A stretch of 64,000 nt of DNA. Source: CAHJXG01 sp964235485 (lineage in GTDB: Bacteria; Pseudomonadota; Alphaproteobacteria; Acetobacterales; Acetobacteraceae). Where the stretch lies: positions 1-64,000 of the forward strand of contig CAXSAZ010000002.1 in NCBI GenBank assembly GCA_964235485.1, in the 5' to 3' direction. Shown in pieces: positions 17,456 through 26,416 of the stretch. The notes below the pieces were generated by a model, which searched no databases, was not told where the DNA came from, and saw nothing but the letters and a program-made list of their open reading frames with translations. Numbering within the stretch: position 1 is the first letter of the stretch; every line of letters begins with the position of its first letter. A program made the translations under genes and the position numbers.

Positions 17456-17774
17456 TGTCACTCTCCTGCTATGGAGGCATATCGCCCGGCGCGCGCAGGG
17501 GTTCGCACGCCCCGTGCTGGCACCTACGCCGGCGCTTGGCAGATATGCCATCCACGCCCTCGCCTTCCTTGTACTGAACCGAAGGCGCGATCAACCTCGC
17601 CCGGCGCGGCAAGCCTCACGTCGGCTGTCTTCGGGGCCTCCCCAGTTGGCCGGGGTGGGACGATGCCGCCGAACGTGCAAGGTTCGGTGGAATGTGCTGC
17701 AATGGCGAAAAGCTGACAATGCGGAGGCCCGCCTTTGCTGGACCCGCAGCGTCCGTACTGCGAAAGTGATCCCG
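17456..17774. promoter_or_regulatory. Intergenic control region with operator-like inverted repeat
   Basis: A 319-base gap between divergent genes holds no convincing coding frame. An inverted repeat, CCGCCGAAC (17666-17674) and GTTCGGTGG (17682-17690) around a 7-base centre, lies about 85 bases before the efflux adaptor start. Such a nine-base imperfect palindrome could bind a TetR- or MarR-type regulator of the efflux genes, but no regulator gene is adjacent. Function is inferred only from position and symmetry. Confidence 0.35.
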
Positions 17775-18941
17775 ATGCTCTGCCGCCTTTCCCCACTGGC
17801 GCTCCTGCTCGCCCTTGCCGGTCCTGCCCTGGCGCAGCCCGGTCCTGCAGGCCCCCCCGCCGTCGGCGTCGCGCAGGCGAAGAAACAGCCAGTCACCGAA
17901 ACCAGCGAGTTCGTCGGCCGCATCCAGGCGATCAACCGCGTCGATCTGGTCGCCCGCGTGACGGCGTTCCTGCAGGAGCGCCATTTCACCGAAGGCGCGG
18001 AGGTGCACACCGGCGACCTGCTGTACAAGCTGGAGCGTGCCCCGTTCGAGGCGCAGGTCGCCGCCGCGGCCGCCTCCGTCGCCCAGGCCCAGGCCGTGCT
18101 GCAAGGCAGCAGCCTGACCCTGGGCCGGGCGGAGGCGCTGCTGAACACGCCGGCGGGCCAGCGCAGCCTGGTGGACGATGCGCGGGCCACGCAGCGGAGC
18201 CAGGCGGCGCAACTGTCCAACGCGCAGGCGCAGTTGCGGCTGGCGCAGACCAACCTCGATTACACCGAGATCAAGGCGCCCATCGACGGCAAGATCAGCC
18301 GCACCACCGTGACGGAGGGCAACGTGGTCAGCCCGAGCTCCGGCGTGCTCGCGACCATCGTGAGCCAGGATCCGATGTATGTGCTGTTCCCCGTTTCCGT
18401 CCGGGCTGCCACCGATCTGCGGGACCGCTACGGGGGCAAGGAGGGCGGCTTCGGTGCGGTGACGATCAAGCTCCAACTGCCCAACGGCAAGACGTATGAC
18501 CAGACCGGCAAGCTCGACTACGCCGATCCGACGGTGGCGGCCAACACCGACACCCTGACGCTGCGCGGGCGCATTCCCAACCCGCTGCTGCCGGGGTCGA
18601 AGCCCGGCGAACCCGGCGACCGGGAACTGTCGGATGGGGAGTTCGTGACGGTGATGCTGGAAGGCGTGCAGCCGGTTGACCAAATCGTGATCCCGCGCAG
18701 CGCCGTCCTGTCGGACCAGCAAGGCAGCTATGTTTGGGTGGTGGGCGACGGCAACAAGGTGGAACAGCGCCGGCTCCAACTGGGCCAAAGCACCCCGGCC
18801 CTTGCGGTGATCTCGGCCGGGCTGAAGGAAGGGGAAACCGTGGTAGTGGACGGCGTGCAGCGCGCGAGGCCCGGCATCACCGTGAACCCCGGCCCGGCCA
18901 GCGCCGGCCCGACGGTCCCCGCGTCGGCGCCGCGGACCTGA
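17775..18941 (+). CDS. RND efflux periplasmic adaptor (membrane fusion protein)
   Basis: Encodes 388 residues. Signal peptide 1-20 ends at ALA-QPG. Then the usual order: first lipoyl half (FVGRIQAINRVDLVARV), a coiled coil rich in Ala/Gln (about 95-160), second lipoyl half (APIDGKISRTTVTEGNVV) and a beta-barrel/MP domain ending with LKEGETVVVDGVQRARPG. It bridges the inner-membrane pump to an outer-membrane channel, which is not in the window. The pump gene follows six bases later. ATG 17775 places the signal peptide at the N-terminus. Confidence 0.92.
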   Translation: MLCRLSPLALLLALAGPALAQPGPAGPPAVGVAQAKKQPVTETSEFVGRIQAINRVDLVARVTAFLQERHFTEGAEVHTGDLLYKLERAPFEAQVAAAAASVAQAQAVLQGSSLTLGRAEALLNTPAGQRSLVDDARATQRSQAAQLSNAQAQLRLAQTNLDYTEIKAPIDGKISRTTVTEGNVVSPSSGVLATIVSQDPMYVLFPVSVRAATDLRDRYGGKEGGFGAVTIKLQLPNGKTYDQTGKLDYADPTVAANTDTLTLRGRIPNPLLPGSKPGEPGDRELSDGEFVTVMLEGVQPVDQIVIPRSAVLSDQQGSYVWVVGDGNKVEQRRLQLGQSTPALAVISAGLKEGETVVVDGVQRARPGITVNPGPASAGPTVPASAPRT

Positions 18942-18947
18942 GCCGCC

Positions 18948-21900
18948 ATGATCTCCGCCACCTTTGTTGACCGGCCGCGGCTCGCCATCGTCATCGCGAT
19001 CATCACGGTGATCGCCGGGCTGATCGCGATGACCGTGATTCCCGTCAGCCAGTTCCCCGATGTCGTGCCGCCGCAAGTGCAGGTCACGACCCGCTATCCC
19101 GGCGCGTCCGCGGCGGTGGTCGAGGCGACCGTGGCCCAGCCCCTGGAAGCCCAGGTCAACGGCGCCGACCAGATGATCTACATGAAGTCCAACTCCGCCA
19201 ACGACGGGAGCTATGGGCTGACGGTGTCCTTCGCGCTGGGCACCAACCCGGACATCAACACGGTCAACGTCAACAACCGCGTGCAGGCGGCGCTGTCCCG
19301 CCTGCCGGCGGAGGTGCAGCGCCAGGGCGTCACCGTGCAGAAGCGGTCCTCGGCGATCCTGGAATTCCTGGCGTTTTCCAGCGAAGGGGCGAAGCAGGAC
19401 CCCTTGTTCATCTCGAACTACGTGACGATCAACGTGCTCGACCGGCTGTCCCGGGTGAGTGGCGTGGGGTCGGCCACGCTGTTCGGCGCGCTCGACTATT
19501 CCATGCGCATCTGGTTCGACACCAGCCGGATGGTCAGCCTCAACCTGGCGCCGAGCGACGTGATCCAGGCGATCCAGCAGCAGAACGTGCAGGCGCCGGT
19601 CGGCCGGGTCGGCGCGCGCCCGACCAGCGACGACACCCAGTTGCAGATCAACCTGCAGACCAAGGGACGCCTCACGACGCCGGAGGAGTTCGGCGACATC
19701 CTGCTCCGCGCCAATCCCGACGGCTCGGTGCTGCGGGTGCGCGACGTGGCGCGGGTCGAGCTGGGCGCCGCGACGCAGGACAGCGAAAGCCGGCTGAACG
19801 GCAACCCGGCGGTCACGCTCGGCGTGTATCTCGCCCCCGGCGCCAACGCGGTGCAGACCGCCGACCGCGTGCAGGCGGCGCTGGACGACCTGTCCAAACG
19901 CTACCCCGAGGGCCTCAAGTCGCAGGTGTTCTACAACAGCTCGACCTTCGTGTCCGATACGATCGACGAGGTGAAATCCACGCTGCTGGAAGCGTTCGCG
20001 CTGGTGGTGGTCGTGGTGTTCCTGTTCCTGGGCAACCTCCGCGCGACCATCATCCCGACCATCGCCGTGCCGGTGAGCCTGATCGGCACCTTCGCCGTGC
20101 TGCTGGCGCTCGGCTATTCCGCGAACACCGTGTCGCTGCTGGCCCTGGTGCTGGCCATCGGCATCGTGGTCGATGACGCCATCGTGGTGGTGGAGAACGT
20201 CGAGCGCGTGATGGAGGAAGAGCCGGAGCTGTCCTCCAAGGACGCCACCAAGAAGGCCATGGCGCAGATCACCGCGCCGATCATCGCCATCACGCTGGTG
20301 CTGCTGTCGGTGTTCGTGCCCATCGCCTTCATCCCCGGCATCTCCGGCACGCTGTTCCGCCAGTTCGCCGTGACCATCAGCGTGTCGGTGCTGATCTCGG
20401 CGGTCAACGCGCTCACCTTGTCCCCGGCGCTGTGCGGCGTGTTCCTGCGGCACGGCGGGCCGAAGCGCGGCATCCTCGGCCGGATCGGGCGCGGCATCGA
20501 CTGGGTGCGGGACGGCTACGCCTCGGTCGTCGCGCGGCTCCTGCGGGTCGGCATCGTCGGCCTGCTGGTCGTGCTGCTGTGCGGCGGCGGCATCTACGCC
20601 CTGAACCTGCGCACGCCGACCGGCTTCCTGCCGGACGAGGACCAGGGCGCGTTCTTCGTCGCCGTGCAGTTGCCCGACGGCGCCAGCGTGACCCGCACCC
20701 GCGGCGTGGTGGAGCGGGTGGAGGCCGTGGTCAAGGACATCCCGCAAATCCAGAACGTGCTGGCCATCGTCGGCTTCTCCCTGCTCGACAGCGGCAACCA
20801 GTCCAACTCGGCGTTCCTGGTGCTGCGCTTGAAGCCGTTCGCCGACCGCAAGGCGGTGGCCGACAAGGCGCAGGCGTTGATCGGCCGGGTGTTCGCCGGC
20901 GTGCAGCAAATCCGCTCGGCGACGATTTTCCCCTTCAACCTGCCGCCGATCATCGGGCTTTCGACCAGCGGCGGGTTCGAGTACCAGTTGCAGAACCTGG
21001 AAGGCCGGGACCCCGCGGAGATGGGCACCGTGCTGAACGGCTTGCTCGCGACGGCGAACCAAGACCCGAAGCTCGCCCGGGTGTTCAGCACCTTCAGCCC
21101 GACGACGCCCAGCATCTTCCTCGACATCGACCGGGAAAAGGCGCAGGCGCTGGGCTTGTCGATCAGCGACGTGTTCACGGCGTTGCAAGGCACCTTGGGC
21201 GGCATCTATGTGAACGACTTCAACCTGTTCGGCCGGACCTGGCAGGTGAACATCCAAGGCGAGGCCGCGGACCGGACCGACATCCCGGCAGTGTGGCGCA
21301 TCTACGTCCGCAACAGGCAGGGCACCATGGTGCCGCTGCGCTCCATTGCCGACGCGCGGATCGTGCTGGGGCCGCAAACCATCAGCCGCTACAACAACTA
21401 CCGCTCGATCACCGTGAACGGCACGCCGAAGCCGGGCGTGTCCTCGGGCGACGCGCTGGCGGTGATGGAGCAGATCAGCGACAGGACCCTGCCGCCCGGA
21501 TACAGCTACGAATGGACCGGGACGGCGTTCCAGGAGAAGACGGCGTCGGGCCAGACTGGGAAGATCCTGGCGCTCGCGATCCTGTTCGCCTACCTGTTCC
21601 TCGTGGCGCTGTATGAAAGCTGGGTGATCCCCATACCGGTGCTGCTTTCGGTCAGCGTCGGCATCCTGGGGTCCTTCTTGGGGCTGTTGCTGGCGGGTCT
21701 GGCGCTCGACCTGTATGCGCAGATCGGGCTGGTGGTGCTGATCGCCATCGCGGCGAAGAACGGCATCCTGATCGTGGAGTTCGCCAAGGAGCAGCGCGAG
21801 GAAGGCAAGTCGATTGCCGAGGCGGCGCGGCTCGGCGCCCAGGCCCGGTTCCGCGCCGTGATGATGACGTCGATTGCCCTTGTGCTCGGCTTGCTGCCGC

Positions 21901-22091
21901 TTGTGCTCGCGAACGGCGCGGCGCAGGTCAGCCGCCGCGCCGTGGGCACGCCGGTGTTCGCCGGCATGATCGCCGCCAGCCTGTTCGGCATTTTCCTGAT
22001 CCCGATGCTGTATGTCACCTTCCAAGGAATGCGGGAGTGGACCAAAGCCCGGTTCGGCAGAACCGGCAAAACGCTGGAGCGCGTGCATTAA
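18948..22091 (+). CDS. RND multidrug efflux transporter, HAE1 (AcrB-like) family
   Basis: Encodes 1047 residues, the size of AcrB/MexB. It starts in the typical way (ISATFVDRPRLAIVIAI) with TM1, has the proton-relay Asp pair in VDDAIVVVENVER of TM4, and a second transmembrane block at the C-terminus with GILIVEFAKEQREEGKS. Large periplasmic loops form the porter domain. It exports hydrophobic or amphipathic drugs using the proton gradient, with the adaptor encoded upstream. The specificity is not evident from the sequence. Confidence 0.95.
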   Translation: MISATFVDRPRLAIVIAIITVIAGLIAMTVIPVSQFPDVVPPQVQVTTRYPGASAAVVEATVAQPLEAQVNGADQMIYMKSNSANDGSYGLTVSFALGTNPDINTVNVNNRVQAALSRLPAEVQRQGVTVQKRSSAILEFLAFSSEGAKQDPLFISNYVTINVLDRLSRVSGVGSATLFGALDYSMRIWFDTSRMVSLNLAPSDVIQAIQQQNVQAPVGRVGARPTSDDTQLQINLQTKGRLTTPEEFGDILLRANPDGSVLRVRDVARVELGAATQDSESRLNGNPAVTLGVYLAPGANAVQTADRVQAALDDLSKRYPEGLKSQVFYNSSTFVSDTIDEVKSTLLEAFALVVVVVFLFLGNLRATIIPTIAVPVSLIGTFAVLLALGYSANTVSLLALVLAIGIVVDDAIVVVENVERVMEEEPELSSKDATKKAMAQITAPIIAITLVLLSVFVPIAFIPGISGTLFRQFAVTISVSVLISAVNALTLSPALCGVFLRHGGPKRGILGRIGRGIDWVRDGYASVVARLLRVGIVGLLVVLLCGGGIYALNLRTPTGFLPDEDQGAFFVAVQLPDGASVTRTRGVVERVEAVVKDIPQIQNVLAIVGFSLLDSGNQSNSAFLVLRLKPFADRKAVADKAQALIGRVFAGVQQIRSATIFPFNLPPIIGLSTSGGFEYQLQNLEGRDPAEMGTVLNGLLATANQDPKLARVFSTFSPTTPSIFLDIDREKAQALGLSISDVFTALQGTLGGIYVNDFNLFGRTWQVNIQGEAADRTDIPAVWRIYVRNRQGTMVPLRSIADARIVLGPQTISRYNNYRSITVNGTPKPGVSSGDALAVMEQISDRTLPPGYSYEWTGTAFQEKTASGQTGKILALAILFAYLFLVALYESWVIPIPVLLSVSVGILGSFLGLLLAGLALDLYAQIGLVVLIAIAAKNGILIVEFAKEQREEGKSIAEAARLGAQARFRAVMMTSIALVLGLLPLVLANGAAQVSRRAVGTPVFAGMIAASLFGIFLIPMLYVTFQGMREWTKARFGRTGKTLERVH

Positions 22092-22159
22092 GCCTCTTGG
22101 CCTTTCGCGCCCCATCCGCATCTCATGAGCCAGCCTAAAGCCAGCGAGGAACCGCAAGC

Positions 22160-24487
22160 ATGACAAAGTTCGGCATGGCCCAGCCAGTACGGCGCGTGGA
22201 AGACCCCCGGCTGCTGATCGGCAACGGGCGCTACACGGACGACATCACCTTGGCGAACGAGGCCATGGGCATCGTCTTGCGCAGCCCGCACGCGGCGGCG
22301 CGCATCCTGTCCATCGACACCACCGCCGCCGCCGGTTTGCCCGGCGTGCTCGCGATCTACACCGGGGCCGACCTCAAGGCGGACGGGATCGGCGGCTTGC
22401 CCTGCGCCATTCCGCTGAAGAACCGGGACGGCTCGCCCCGCGCCGAGGTGCCCCATCCGGTGCTGGCCGATGGCGAGGTGCGCCATGTCGGCGATCCCGT
22501 GGCCTTCATCGTGGCGGAAACTCACCAAGCGGCCCGGGACGCGGCCGAGGCGATTATGGTGGACTACGACATCCTGCCCAGCATCACCGACCTGGGAGCG
22601 ACCCTGGACGCCGACGCGCCAGCGGTTTGGCCGCAAGCGCGGGGGAATGTGTGCTTCGATTGGGAAACCGGGGAAAAGGAGCGCACCGAGGCCCTGTTCG
22701 CTCAGGCGGCGCACGTCACCCGGCTCACGGTGGTGAACAACCGCGTCGTGGTGGCGTCCATGGAGGCCCGCGCGGCGGTGGCCGAGTACGACGCCGCGTC
22801 CGACCGCTGGACGCTTTACACCAACACGCAGGGCGGCTGGACCATCAAGTCGATGCTGGCCCAGGCGGTGTTCAACGTGCCGGAAGACCGGTTCCGCGTC
22901 GTGACCCCCGATGTCGGCGGCGGCTTCGGCATGAAGCTGTTCCTGTATGCCGAGCACGCGCTGACCTGCTACGCGGCGCGCCGCCTCAAGCGCCCGGTGA
23001 AATGGGCCAGCGAGCGGAGCGAGGCGTTCCTGTCGGACACCCACGGCCGCGACAACATCACCCAAGGCGAGATCGCGCTCGACAAGGACGGCAACTTCCT
23101 GGCGCTGCGCACCCGCAACGTGGCGAACATGGGCGCCTACCTGTCCAACTTCGCGCCGTTCATCCCGACGGAGGCAGGCACCAAGGTGCTGGCCAGCGTT
23201 TACAAGTTCCAGGCCATCTACGTGAACGTGCTCGGCGTGTTCACCCACACGGTCCCGGTGGACGCCTACCGCGGCGCCGGGCGGCCGGAAAGCAACTACG
23301 TCGTGGAACGGCTGATCGACGCCGCCGCCGCCGAGGTCGGGATCGACCGGATCGAGCTGCGCCGCCGCAACATGGTGGCGCCGAGCGCCATGCCATACGT
23401 GACGGCGATGAAGCAGACCTACGACAGCGGCGACTTCCAGCGCGTGCTGGATGCGGCGCTGGAGAAGATGGATTGGGCGGGCTTCGAGGGGCGGCGCGCA
23501 AGCAGCGCGCGGCGCGGCATGAAGCGCGGCATCGGCATGTCCTATTACCTGGAAGCGACCGGCGGCGCGCCGAGCGAGCGGGCGGAAATCCGTTTCGCCG
23601 ATGACGGCTTCGTCGATGTGTTCGTCGGCACGCAGAGCACCGGGCAAGGCCACGAGACGGCTTATGTCCAGCTCACGGTCGATCAGCTCGGCATCGACGG
23701 CGACAAGGTCCGGATCAAGCAGGGCGATACCGACAGCATCCCGACCGGCGGCGGCACCGGCGGGGCGCGCAGCCTATACTCCGAGGGCCAGGCCATCCTG
23801 GTCACCGCGGCCAGTGTCATCGAGAAGGGCAAGAAAGCGGCGTCCGAGGCCCTGGAAGCGGCCGTGTCCGACATCGAGTTCTCAGGTGGCCGGTTCAGCA
23901 TCGCCGGCACCGACCGCGGGTTGGACATCCTGGAACTCGCAGCCGCGCAGCGCGCCCGGGCGGCGTCCGGCCAGGCTGCGACCACGCTCGACGCGGCCGA
24001 GATCGCCAACATCGACGTCCATACCTTCCCGAACGGCTGCCACATGGCGGAGGTGGAGATCGACCCCGACACCGGGATGGTCGGCATCCTGCGCTACATC
24101 GTATGCGACGATGTGGGCAAGGCGGTCAACCCGATGATCGTGCGCGGCCAGGTGCACGGTGGCGTGGCCCAGGGGTTCGGCCAGGCGGTGCTGGAGCAAA
24201 CGGCCTACGACTCGCAATCTGGCCAGTTGCTGTCGGGCAGCTTCATGGACTACGCCCTGCCCCGCGCGGCCGACCTGCCGGACATCGAAGTTGACCTGAT
24301 CGAGGTGCCCTGTGCCAGCAACCCGTTGGGGGTGAAAGGCGCCGGGGAGGCCGGTGCAGTCGGCAGCCCGCCCGCGGTGATCAACGCCATCGTCGATGCC
24401 TTGTCCGATACCGGGGTAAAGAGCATCGACATGCCCGCCACGCCGGAGAAGGTTTGGAAGGCAATCCACATGAGCCGCGCGGCCTGA
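22160..24487 (+). CDS. Molybdopterin-binding large subunit of the xanthine dehydrogenase/CO dehydrogenase family
   Basis: Encodes 775 residues. Motifs include RVEDPRLLIGNGRYTDD, GGGFGMK, AYRGAGRPE (about 369, the form II type loop rather than the AYRCSFR of true CO dehydrogenase), GQGHET and the catalytic Glu in GAGEAGAVGSPPAV (about 727). Such subunits carry Mo-cytosine dinucleotide and hydroxylate aldehydes or N-heterocycles. The FAD and 2Fe-2S subunit genes that normally accompany it are missing here. It may share subunits encoded elsewhere. Confidence 0.9.
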   Translation: MTKFGMAQPVRRVEDPRLLIGNGRYTDDITLANEAMGIVLRSPHAAARILSIDTTAAAGLPGVLAIYTGADLKADGIGGLPCAIPLKNRDGSPRAEVPHPVLADGEVRHVGDPVAFIVAETHQAARDAAEAIMVDYDILPSITDLGATLDADAPAVWPQARGNVCFDWETGEKERTEALFAQAAHVTRLTVVNNRVVVASMEARAAVAEYDAASDRWTLYTNTQGGWTIKSMLAQAVFNVPEDRFRVVTPDVGGGFGMKLFLYAEHALTCYAARRLKRPVKWASERSEAFLSDTHGRDNITQGEIALDKDGNFLALRTRNVANMGAYLSNFAPFIPTEAGTKVLASVYKFQAIYVNVLGVFTHTVPVDAYRGAGRPESNYVVERLIDAAAAEVGIDRIELRRRNMVAPSAMPYVTAMKQTYDSGDFQRVLDAALEKMDWAGFEGRRASSARRGMKRGIGMSYYLEATGGAPSERAEIRFADDGFVDVFVGTQSTGQGHETAYVQLTVDQLGIDGDKVRIKQGDTDSIPTGGGTGGARSLYSEGQAILVTAASVIEKGKKAASEALEAAVSDIEFSGGRFSIAGTDRGLDILELAAAQRARAASGQAATTLDAAEIANIDVHTFPNGCHMAEVEIDPDTGMVGILRYIVCDDVGKAVNPMIVRGQVHGGVAQGFGQAVLEQTAYDSQSGQLLSGSFMDYALPRAADLPDIEVDLIEVPCASNPLGVKGAGEAGAVGSPPAVINAIVDALSDTGVKSIDMPATPEKVWKAIHMSRAA

Positions 24488-24496
24488 CGCGGAGCA

Positions 24497-24529
24497 GCCG
24501 GGGGCGGGATCGGTAATTCCGCCCCCGGC
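24497..24529. terminator. Bidirectional terminator-like hairpin between convergent genes
   Basis: Arms 24497-24507 and 24519-24529 (GCCGGGGGCGG and its complement) pair perfectly over 11 bases with an 11-base loop. It lies between the stops of the molybdenum hydroxylase and the facing hydrolase gene. There is no clear T-run, so it may rely on hairpin strength or Rho. Confidence 0.6.
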
Positions 24530-24533
24530 GGCG

Positions 24534-25559
24534 TCAACCGGCGCCGAACTGGCGGAACGGCGCTTTCACCGCGTCGAGCGGAACGTCCTCGATCTGCGCC
24601 GGGGACCAGCGTGGGTTGCGATCCTTGTCGATGACCATTGCGCGCACCCCTTCCGCGAAGTCGGAGTGCCGGATAGCGTGCTCGGCCAGCGCACGCTCGA
24701 TGGCCAGGCACTGCTCAAGCGTACGGGTTGCGCCAAGCCGCATCAATTCAAACGTCTGCAACACGGCGGTCGGCGACCTTGAGCGCAACGTGTTCAAGAC
24801 GTCCCGCGCGGGTGCGCTTTCCAGTTGCGCCAAACGCTTCAGGATGCCTGCAACGCTGTCAGTGCCAAAGCAGGCGATGACCTCTGCGTTGCCGGGCAGT
24901 GTGCCGGTTGGAGACGGCAGGGCCGCATGGTCCAGGGCAGCCATTCCGTCCTCGGCCATCTCGTCGGCCAGCGTTGCCGTCCGGTTATGCGCGACATGGT
25001 GGGTCGCAAGGCCCAAGCCGATGGCATCGACTCCATGCACCTGGCTGCCGGCCAACGCCAGGAACATGCCATGGTCCCCCGGCAGCCGCGGCAGGAAAAA
25101 GCTTGCGCCGACGTCGGGGAAAAAGCCGATCCCGGTTTCCGGCATCGCCAACACGGCCGCTTCCGTCACCACACGCGCGCTGCCATGGATGGACAGCCCC
25201 ATGCCGCCGCCCATGCAAACGCCGTCGATCAGCGCGACGTAGGGCTTCGGATAGCGCGCGATTGCCAGGTTGAGTGCATACTCATCGGCGAAGAACGCCT
25301 CGGCACCCGCATACTGTCCTGCCAACACGAGGCCGTGGATTTGCCGGATGTCGCCGCCGGCGCAGAATGCGCGGCCTCCCGCACCTTCAATGACGACGGC
25401 CTCAATCGCCGGGTCATTCTGCCACGCAGAAAGCGCGTTGTGCAGGCTCCGCACCATGGCGCGGTCAATCGCGTTGAGCGATCTTGGACGATTGATTGTC
25501 AGACGTCCGATCCGGCCTTGCCGGCGAACGATGACGGACGGGTCGGCTTCAAACGTCAA
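24534..25559 (-). CDS. Enoyl-CoA hydratase/isomerase family, 3-hydroxyisobutyryl-CoA hydrolase-like
   Basis: Encodes 341 residues, the length of HIBCH-type enzymes rather than 260-residue crotonases. The oxyanion and catalytic region is visible as FCAGGDIRQIH, VCMGGGMGLSIHG and AMPETGIGFFPDVGASFFL, the last with the HIBCH-typical Glu and Asp. The C-terminal part ends with FAEGVRAMVIDKDRNPRW. The reaction would release 3-hydroxyisobutyrate from its CoA ester in valine breakdown. It is downstream of two small envelope genes on the same strand. Confidence 0.88.
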   Translation of the reverse strand: MTFEADPSVIVRRQGRIGRLTINRPRSLNAIDRAMVRSLHNALSAWQNDPAIEAVVIEGAGGRAFCAGGDIRQIHGLVLAGQYAGAEAFFADEYALNLAIARYPKPYVALIDGVCMGGGMGLSIHGSARVVTEAAVLAMPETGIGFFPDVGASFFLPRLPGDHGMFLALAGSQVHGVDAIGLGLATHHVAHNRTATLADEMAEDGMAALDHAALPSPTGTLPGNAEVIACFGTDSVAGILKRLAQLESAPARDVLNTLRSRSPTAVLQTFELMRLGATRTLEQCLAIERALAEHAIRHSDFAEGVRAMVIDKDRNPRWSPAQIEDVPLDAVKAPFRQFGAG

Positions 25560-25600
25560 GGCCGGGCCTTCCTCGAAGCACCCGGCCTACGCCCCTCGTC

Positions 25601-26059
25601 CTATCTACGCGCCATCAAGCGCGCCGCCAGTTCGCCGGCAAGCCGCACTGTCCCCCGCGGCTTCACGACGGTGACGGTGCGGGGACGCCGGATCACCGAA
25701 CTCGCCGCTTCACCTGCCAATGCCATAACGGTCATCGACTTCTGCAATTCCACAACGGCTTGCTGACGGATCATCTTCGCCTCGTCCTCAACCGCGTCCG
25801 GCTTGTTGCTGAGCGCAAGGTAGCCAAGGACCGCCGCCAGGATCAAATCCACCGCCAAGAGAATAAGGCTGGCGACCAAAGGCGAGACCGCCGGCACCAT
25901 GGCGTTGTAGGCGACTACGTGCAGCAGCACGAAGACGGCAATCCCGAACACCGCGGCCCCGACGCCGTAAGCCGCACGCCTGCCCTGGCGGACAGCGACC
26001 CGGCGCAGGCGAAGCGCCTCCGCCGACGCCGCAACTTTGGCAAGCTCGACCGTACGCAT
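25601..26059 (-). CDS. Small two-span membrane protein, YqjE/holin-like
   Basis: Encodes 152 residues with two hydrophobic segments (about 31-52 and 58-81) joined by a short loop; the C-terminus is soluble and basic. The size, topology and its position five bases after an ElaB/YqjD-type gene resemble the YqjD-YqjE pairs of other proteobacteria, where the second protein belongs to a holin-like superfamily. A direct family match is not certain. A role in envelope stress or ribosome anchoring would be inferred from YqjD only. Confidence 0.6.
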   Translation of the reverse strand: MRTVELAKVAASAEALRLRRVAVRQGRRAAYGVGAAVFGIAVFVLLHVVAYNAMVPAVSPLVASLILLAVDLILAAVLGYLALSNKPDAVEDEAKMIRQQAVVELQKSMTVMALAGEAASSVIRRPRTVTVVKPRGTVRLAGELAARLMARR

Positions 26060-26064
26060 CCGGG

Positions 26065-26331
26065 TTAACGGGCGATGCGGCCGAGCAGATAGCCCGCACC
26101 GGCCGCAATCAGGATGGCCACGATGGGCGACTCACGCACATGGTCGGACAGCATCTCTGTTTGGTCGGATGCCAGGTCCCGGGCTTGCCGGGCGTAGTCC
26201 TCGGCGGTCCCGGCGGCGTTGGAGAGCGCCGGCGTGACCCGCTCGGCCATCAGGGTCTGCACCTGGGAACGGAGCTGCGCGATCTGCTCCTTGGCGTCCT
26301 GTGCCGCGTCGTTGAAAGTGCCTGCCGCCAT
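26065..26331 (-). CDS. ElaB/YgaM/YqjD (DUF883) family protein
   Basis: Encodes 88 residues from ATG 26331 with GGAGAAA upstream. It has an acidic, helical N-terminal part (AQDAKEQIAQLRSQVQTLM) and a single C-terminal membrane anchor ending GAGYLLGRIAR, exactly the DUF883 pattern. In E. coli YqjD ties ribosomes to the inner membrane in stationary phase. A longer upstream frame overlaps cobB and is rejected. Confidence 0.85.
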   Translation of the reverse strand: MAAGTFNDAAQDAKEQIAQLRSQVQTLMAERVTPALSNAAGTAEDYARQARDLASDQTEMLSDHVRESPIVAILIAAGAGYLLGRIAR

Positions 26332-26416
26332 CGCCGTTTCTCCTCTGATGATGATGGGCTGAACGCAGGGTCTTCCGGTCGGTTGCCCCCGTCGGAAAAT
26401 CCATGATGCCCCGCGG

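Noticed and set aside
17616..22166. Open frame of more than 1500 codons antisense to the RND pump genes
   Set aside because: It is a mirror of the GC-rich codon pattern of the efflux genes: His/Arg/Gln-rich, no domain, no ribosome site.
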